Origin: Candidatus Auribacterota bacterium
Lineage (GTDB): Bacteria > Auribacterota > Tritonobacteria > UBA1439
Assembly: GCA_026392015.1 (NCBI GenBank)
Contig: JAPLCW010000140.1
Span: forward strand, 1 to 36,720
Direction of reading: 5' to 3'
Length of the DNA: 36,720 nucleotides
Shown: piece by piece, positions 33,106-36,720 of the stretch
Layout of the letters: each line of letters opens with the position of its first letter
Position numbering within the stretch: position 1 is the stretch's first letter
Position numbers and translations under genes: made by a program
The notes under the pieces: model-generated
Told to the model about the DNA's origin: nothing
The model's database searches: none
The model's input: the letters and a program-made list of their open reading frames with translations, nothing else

Positions 33106-34497
33106 TCAGGTTGGCGGAAACAGACGCGGGAGGGTCATGGTGAAAGAGCTCCCTTTGCCGGGGCTGCTCGCCACGCTGATTTTCCCGCCGTGCGCGCGAA
33201 CGATCGCCTGGGCGAAGCTGAGGCCAAGACCGTTTCCGGGTGTGGAGCGGCTTTTATCTCCGCGATAGAAGCGCTCGAAGATATGGGGCAAGTCCCGTGG
33301 GTGTATTCCGATTCCCGAGTCGCTGACGGAGATGCGCACATTCGTGCGGTCTGCTTTGACGGAGACAGCCAACTGTCCGCCCGAGAGCGTATATTTTATT
33401 CCATTATCCACCAGGTGCGCCAATGCGCGCTGGAGGCGTGATTTGTCACCCAGGGTGAAGAGTGTTTCCGGAGGGACGTCAACGGTGAAGAATATGGCCT
33501 TCTCTTCCGCAACGGGACGGAATAATTCATGGGCGGTCTTCACAAGGGTGGATAAATCTATGGGGACTTTCGGCAGCGAGGCTGAACCCGATTCGGCTTC
33601 CGCAATTTCCAGGGCGGTACTGATCAACCCCATGAGACGGTCGCATTCCTCGATAACAATTCCCGACATTTCCTGGAATGCGTCGATAGATGACGGTCCG
33701 GTCAATGTTGTCTCTGCGATGCCGCGGATCCGCGTGAGCGGGCTGCGGATATCGTGCGCGATGCTGGTGGTCACCTCCCGAAGCTCCGTGACAAGTGACT
33801 GTATCCGTTCCAGCATTTTGTTGAACGCAACGGCAAGCTCGACGATCTCCGTGCCCTCGTTATCGAGTGCGATTCGTTGCCTGAAATCTCCTTTTCCAAT
33901 GTGCTCCGCGAAATGGGTGATCCGTTCGACAGCGCGCATGGCCTTCTTTGCCATGTACCATCCTACAACGCCGCCGCATAACAACATTACGGCGATACAG
34001 GCACCGAAGAGTGCGCGATAATTCGCGATCAGATCGTCATCCTCCTTTCGGGTATAGCCGATCTGGATTATGGCGCCGTTATCCATTTTCTTATATATGA
34101 CTCTGATAGCGTGATCTTGGCCGGGAAGCGAGAGCGTTCCGAACAGTTCCGTACGCGGTTGCAGATTCGCCACTTCTGCGGGCGGGGGATCAAGCCCGGC
34201 CCATTCACTCAGGTCGGAGGAGGCGCATTCCTCGGGGCGGGGAGAGAGAAGCCTGAAGAACACCCTTTGGGTCCCCTCGGCCTCCGCCTCCATCTTGAAT
34301 TCGGCGCGCAATGCGTCGATCCCCTGGGTCTGGTACAGGGTTTCAAATTCTTTCGCCTCGTTGAGAAGGGATTCGTCCATCCTTTGGCCGAGGTTTGTTT
34401 TGAGCACGGTATAGAGAAGGGCAAACACCGTTATCGATAACGCGGCAAACAGGGCTGTGTGCCACAGTGTGAGACGGGAGGAAACGCGGGAGAGCAT
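33106..34497 (-). CDS. Sensor histidine kinase (CusS/heavy-metal-sensor type)
   Basis: This 463-residue kinase has TM1 near 11-33, a periplasmic domain of about 130 residues, TM2 near 160-182, then HAMP. Phosphorylation site His248 is in TSIAHDIRSPLTRIRG. The ATPase domain has NGIKYT, DSGIGI and GNGLGLSFA. Structure and topology match heavy-metal or stress sensors of the CusS/CzcS group. ATG at 34497 follows the response-regulator stop after one base; an upstream TTG at 34515 overlaps that gene. Signal is unknown. It should phosphorylate the partner response regulator. Confidence 0.93.
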   Translation of the reverse strand: MLSRVSSRLTLWHTALFAALSITVFALLYTVLKTNLGQRMDESLLNEAKEFETLYQTQGIDALRAEFKMEAEAEGTQRVFFRLLSPRPEECASSDLSEWAGLDPPPAEVANLQPRTELFGTLSLPGQDHAIRVIYKKMDNGAIIQIGYTRKEDDDLIANYRALFGACIAVMLLCGGVVGWYMAKKAMRAVERITHFAEHIGKGDFRQRIALDNEGTEIVELAVAFNKMLERIQSLVTELREVTTSIAHDIRSPLTRIRGIAETTLTGPSSIDAFQEMSGIVIEECDRLMGLISTALEIAEAESGSASLPKVPIDLSTLVKTAHELFRPVAEEKAIFFTVDVPPETLFTLGDKSRLQRALAHLVDNGIKYTLSGGQLAVSVKADRTNVRISVSDSGIGIHPRDLPHIFERFYRGDKSRSTPGNGLGLSFAQAIVRAHGGKISVASSPGKGSSFTMTLPRLFPPT

Positions 34498-34498
34498 G

Positions 34499-35176
34499 TT
34501 ACGTCTTTTCCTCAAGCAAATAGCCGACGCCGCGAATCGTATGAATGAGCTTGGAATCGAACGATCGATCTATCTTGTCTCGGAGGCGGCAGATCCGCGC
34601 CTCGATGATATTCGTTTGAGGATCGAAATGGTAATCCCATACATGCTCTACGATCATCGTTTTTGAAACGACGCGTCCGCTATTGCGCATAAGATATTCG
34701 AGCAGGGAAAATTCCCGGGGCTGGAGCTCAATTTCCTTCCCCGAGCGGAAGACTTTGCGCTTGAGGAGATCGATCGTCAGATCAGCCACGCTGAGGCTCA
34801 TCGGCTCGGCAATCGAGCTGGCTCTACGAATAAGTGATTGGATGCGCGCCAATAACTCGGAGAAGGCAAAAGGCTTGACGAGATAGTCGTCCCCGCCGGA
34901 ATGCAGACCTTTTACACGGTCATCGACGGAGCTTTTTGCGCTGAGAACAATGATGGGTGTCTTGTTCTTTCTTTTTCGAAGTTCAGTCATTAATGCCAAA
35001 CCGTCCATTTTGGGAAGCATGATGTCGACGATGGCGGCATCGTATGCGCTCGTGAGCGCTTGATTCAAGCCTGCTTCGCCATCGGCGGCGTGGTCCACGA
35101 TAAAGCCGGCTTGTTTTAATCCCTTGATGATGAACGACGCAGTTCGCGCATCATCTTCAATCAGGAGAATTCTCAT
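34499..35176 (-). CDS. OmpR-family response regulator
   Basis: The 225-residue protein has a receiver domain (ILLIEDDA with Asp8/Asp9, Asp51 in IVDIMLPKMDGL as the phosphorylation site, Lys101 in YLVKPFAF) and a C-terminal winged-helix DNA-binding domain (QPREFSLLEYLMRN, TMIVEHVWDYHFDPQTNIIE and IHTIRGVGYLL). It should control the genes behind it, most likely the efflux operon and itself. ATG at 35176 has GAGGA eight bases upstream and starts with the conserved MRILLIEDD; a longer start is not needed. Confidence 0.95.
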   Translation of the reverse strand: MRILLIEDDARTASFIIKGLKQAGFIVDHAADGEAGLNQALTSAYDAAIVDIMLPKMDGLALMTELRKRKNKTPIIVLSAKSSVDDRVKGLHSGGDDYLVKPFAFSELLARIQSLIRRASSIAEPMSLSVADLTIDLLKRKVFRSGKEIELQPREFSLLEYLMRNSGRVVSKTMIVEHVWDYHFDPQTNIIEARICRLRDKIDRSFDSKLIHTIRGVGYLLEEKT

Positions 35177-35248
35177 GTGTATCCTCGATCGTCTGGCTTT
35201 AAATCTGCAATTTCGCTTTAGAATAGCATACGGCAGCACCTTTGTCGA

Positions 35249-35278
35249 TCTACGCATGCCCCCTCTACGCATGCCCCC
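35249..35278. repeat. Perfect 15-bp tandem duplication upstream of the response regulator
   Basis: TCTACGCATGCCCCC occurs twice in direct succession. Each copy contains the palindrome GCATGC. It lies 73-102 bp upstream of the regulator start codon. Confidence 0.6.
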
Positions 35279-35483
35279 CCGGCGCTTGATTATCAGTCAT
35301 GCATGTGCTAGCATGCCTGCTGCGCAGTTATAGATTGCGCTCTCATTCGTTGCTGTGACCGTCCGGCGGCCGTTAGTGAGAAATCGCATCCGCTGATGGC
35401 GCAATCGTTGTCGGAGCAAAGGTGGATGCAACTCGCTGAAATTGCGGATGGCGCGCTTATTCAAATGGTATGAGAGAATCAAG

Positions 35484-35559
35484 GCCGACGTAGCTCAACT
35501 GGCAGAGCAGCTGATTTGTAATCAGCAGGTTATCGGTTCGATTCCGATCGTCGGCTCCA
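35484..35559 (+). tRNA. tRNA-Thr (TGT anticodon)
   Basis: The acceptor stem GCCGACG pairs with CGTCGGC. The anticodon arm GCTGA-TTTGTAA-TCAGC gives anticodon TGT at 35517-35519. The T-arm has GGTTCGATTCC. The 3' CCA is encoded (35557-35559). Confidence 0.96.
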
Positions 35560-35561
35560 GT

Positions 35562-35650
35562 ACTACAGTGATTAGTTAGAAACAACAATTAGGTGTCTGT
35601 AGACAGTCTGTATTTTCTTTTTCGTTTTTTTCACTAATCACTAATCACTG
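35562..35650. repeat. Repeat in the tRNA spacer: ACTACAGTGATTAGT and inverted copy
   Basis: ACTACAGTGATTAGT at 35562-35576 starts two bases after the tRNA-Thr CCA. ACTAATCACTG at 35640-35650 is the inverse of its right part and lies just before tRNA-Tyr. The same direct word occurs at 35745-35759 (two bases after tRNA-Tyr) and at 35949-35963. Confidence 0.75.
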
Positions 35651-35657
35651 TCTTATA

Positions 35658-35742
35658 GGGCAGGTACCCAAGTGGCCAAAGGGGGCAGACTGTAAATCTG
35701 CTGGCTTTGCCTTCGAAGGTTCGAATCCTTCCCTGCCCACCA
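35658..35742 (+). tRNA. tRNA-Tyr (GTA anticodon)
   Basis: The acceptor stem GGGCAGG pairs with CCTGCCC. The anticodon arm GCAGA-CTGTAAA-TCTGC gives GTA. A long variable arm, as in class II tRNAs, and GGTTCGAATCC in the T-arm are present. CCA is encoded at 35740-35742. The two tRNAs are likely co-transcribed. Confidence 0.96.
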
Positions 35743-35893
35743 GAACTACAGTGATTAGTGATAAGTGATTAGCGATAATGGAAAAGAGATCAGAGATAAG
35801 AAATTCAACTTCCGATATTCCAGTGGATGGCGGGAGAAGGGATAAGGCATAGCGGACAACGGGAAGTAGCATAACGCGGACAGAAGTAATCAA

Positions 35894-35917
35894 GGGAGGC
35901 GAAAGCCTCTCTTTTTT
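35894..35917 (+). terminator. Rho-independent terminator of the tRNA transcript
   Basis: GGGAGGC-GAAA-GCCTCTC forms a 7-bp stem with one G-T pair and a GAAA loop, followed by six T. It lies 152 bp after tRNA-Tyr; no other plus-strand gene precedes it. Confidence 0.75.
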
Positions 35918-36053
35918 GCTTATAGCTTATGGCTTATCGCTGGCTAGTACTACAGTGATTAGTGGTAAGCAGTAAAGAATAAATAGGAACAACCGAAGGG
36001 CGGGGGTCATTGGTATGATTGCCGCCCGTTTTGTTATCAGGAATGTAATCCGG

Positions 36054-36512
36054 CTATTGGGCTTTTACGACGTTGAATGCGTTGCTGTGGTCTATCTCGA
36101 CGATTGTACGTTCATTCATAACGGCAGCAATAAACTGGTATTTACCCGATGGCCAATCCTGGGGTAGCGGTATGAACTGTACTATCGTCATCGCGGTGGT
36201 TAACGGAAAATCTTTCACGAGCGGCGGCGCAGAGTCGTATCCCTCAAACGGTGAGAATCCTTTACCCTGTCCTTTGTACGCAAACAGCTTGTTATCCGGC
36301 CGAATAACGCCAAGGACAATGTCTACGGAACTGAGGTGATCGGGGACGATTTCGATATGTAGATCGATATCAGATCCCAGGGGGGCCGAGTCCCTTTGGA
36401 CGGAGAGTTGCAGGTTTTTGTGCTCGGATGCAGGTGTCTGAGCGAAGACTACCGCGACGGACAAGAACGCGCAGAATATCAACAGAAATGCGTAAATTCC
36501 CGGTTTGTTCAC
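36054..36512 (-). CDS. Small secreted protein of unknown function
   Basis: The 152-residue product has a signal peptide ending near residue 25 (VVFAQ). The mature part reads as an all-beta, Ig-like domain: LQLSVQRDSAPLGSDIDLHIEI, VDIVLGVIRPDN, then TIVQFIPLPQDWPSGKYQFIAAVMN. This pattern is common in small periplasmic or surface beta-sandwich proteins and gives no function. The start is GTG at 36512, supported by GGGAGGA just upstream and by a promoter with TTGCAC and TATCGT. It is not linked to a neighbour. Confidence 0.8.
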   Translation of the reverse strand: MNKPGIYAFLLIFCAFLSVAVVFAQTPASEHKNLQLSVQRDSAPLGSDIDLHIEIVPDHLSSVDIVLGVIRPDNKLFAYKGQGKGFSPFEGYDSAPPLVKDFPLTTAMTIVQFIPLPQDWPSGKYQFIAAVMNERTIVEIDHSNAFNVVKAQ

Positions 36513-36535
36513 AGTATCCTCCCACCTCTAAGAAC

Positions 36536-36564
36536 ACGATAGCACATAATCCAGTTCAGTGCAA
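36536..36564 (-). promoter_or_regulatory. Predicted sigma-70 promoter of the secreted protein gene
   Basis: On the minus strand TTGCAC (36559-36564) and TATCGT (36536-36541) are separated by 17 bp. The -10 is 24 bp upstream of the GTG start. Confidence 0.55.
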
Positions 36565-36720
36565 GCGGGAAATCCAACAGGCAGCCCTGACGAACAAAAA
36601 GCCCTGTAAAGCGTGACATAACAGCATCGAAGCATTGAGGTTGCCTGCCAACGCAGATTAGGCACACGACTACCGTTGATTTTTTACTTTACCGGGCTTT
36701 ATTGTGGGCTGATAATAAAA

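Noticed and set aside
35645..35893. Minus-strand frame ending in GFEPSKAKPADLQSAPFGH across tRNA-Tyr
   Set aside because: It is the antisense of a well-formed tRNA-Tyr; this peptide is a familiar artefact of such genes.
35484..35963. Recurring GTGATTAGT words considered as a CRISPR array
   Set aside because: Unit length and spacing are irregular, units lie next to tRNA genes, and no cas gene is present.

Overview
The window reads as a chromosomal stretch of an uncultivated, probably anaerobic, diderm bacterium. A four-subunit pyruvate:ferredoxin oxidoreductase points to anaerobic carbon metabolism. A TolC-type outer-membrane factor, two lipoproteins and an RND pump point to two membranes. 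Taxonomy cannot be fixed from this sequence; a PVC/Omnitrophota-like lineage is a guess from the repeat-rich spacers, the PEGA lipoprotein and the secreted fibrinogen-like protein. Genes are ordinary in codon use. The spacers are unusual: nearly every gap longer than about 80 bp holds a self-complementary or dispersed repeat.

Layout. 1-785: repeats, including a 228-bp repeat split by a 100-bp MITE. 786-9293 (+): a secreted protein, dnaX, recR, the porGDAB genes, a lone HicB-like protein, a PEGA lipoprotein and smpB. 9384-9908: the second, uninterrupted copy of the 228-bp repeat (inverted) and a decayed lectin-like fragment. 10041-13232 (-): a secreted glycoside-hydrolase-like protein and an RlmI-type rRNA methyltransferase. 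13511-16288: greA (+) convergent with corA (-), then rlmN (-). 16546-20609: a Nudix hydrolase (+) convergent with an SGNH hydrolase/MscS gene pair (-). 20720-23522: a small toxin-antitoxin island with hicBA, an RHH/RelE pair, MITEs, a truncated nucleotidyltransferase, and an mntA/hepT pair whose toxin has an in-frame stop. 23898-24995 (-): a secreted fibrinogen-like protein with a Pro/Thr linker. 25633-35176 (-): a six-gene block that reads response regulator, sensor kinase, GT39 glycosyltransferase, outer-membrane factor, adaptor, RND pump. 35484-35742 (+): tRNA-Thr and tRNA-Tyr followed by a terminator. 36054-36512 (-): a small secreted protein.

How it fits together. The housekeeping genes (dnaX, recR, smpB, greA, rlmN, rlmI-like, tRNAs) serve replication repair, ribosome rescue, transcript elongation and RNA modification. 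The por genes make or oxidise pyruvate with ferredoxin. The two-component system most likely controls the downstream metal-type efflux genes; a dyad just upstream of the GT39 gene is a candidate binding site. The MscS/SGNH pair and the GT39 enzyme suggest envelope modification. I found no CRISPR array, no prophage and no intact transposase. The most interesting signals are the mobile-repeat history (one repeat copy filled, one empty), the inactivated HepT toxin, a promoter-embedded operator in front of the RHH/RelE pair, tandem operator-like dyads at 25375-25425, and the GT39 gene placed within an efflux operon.
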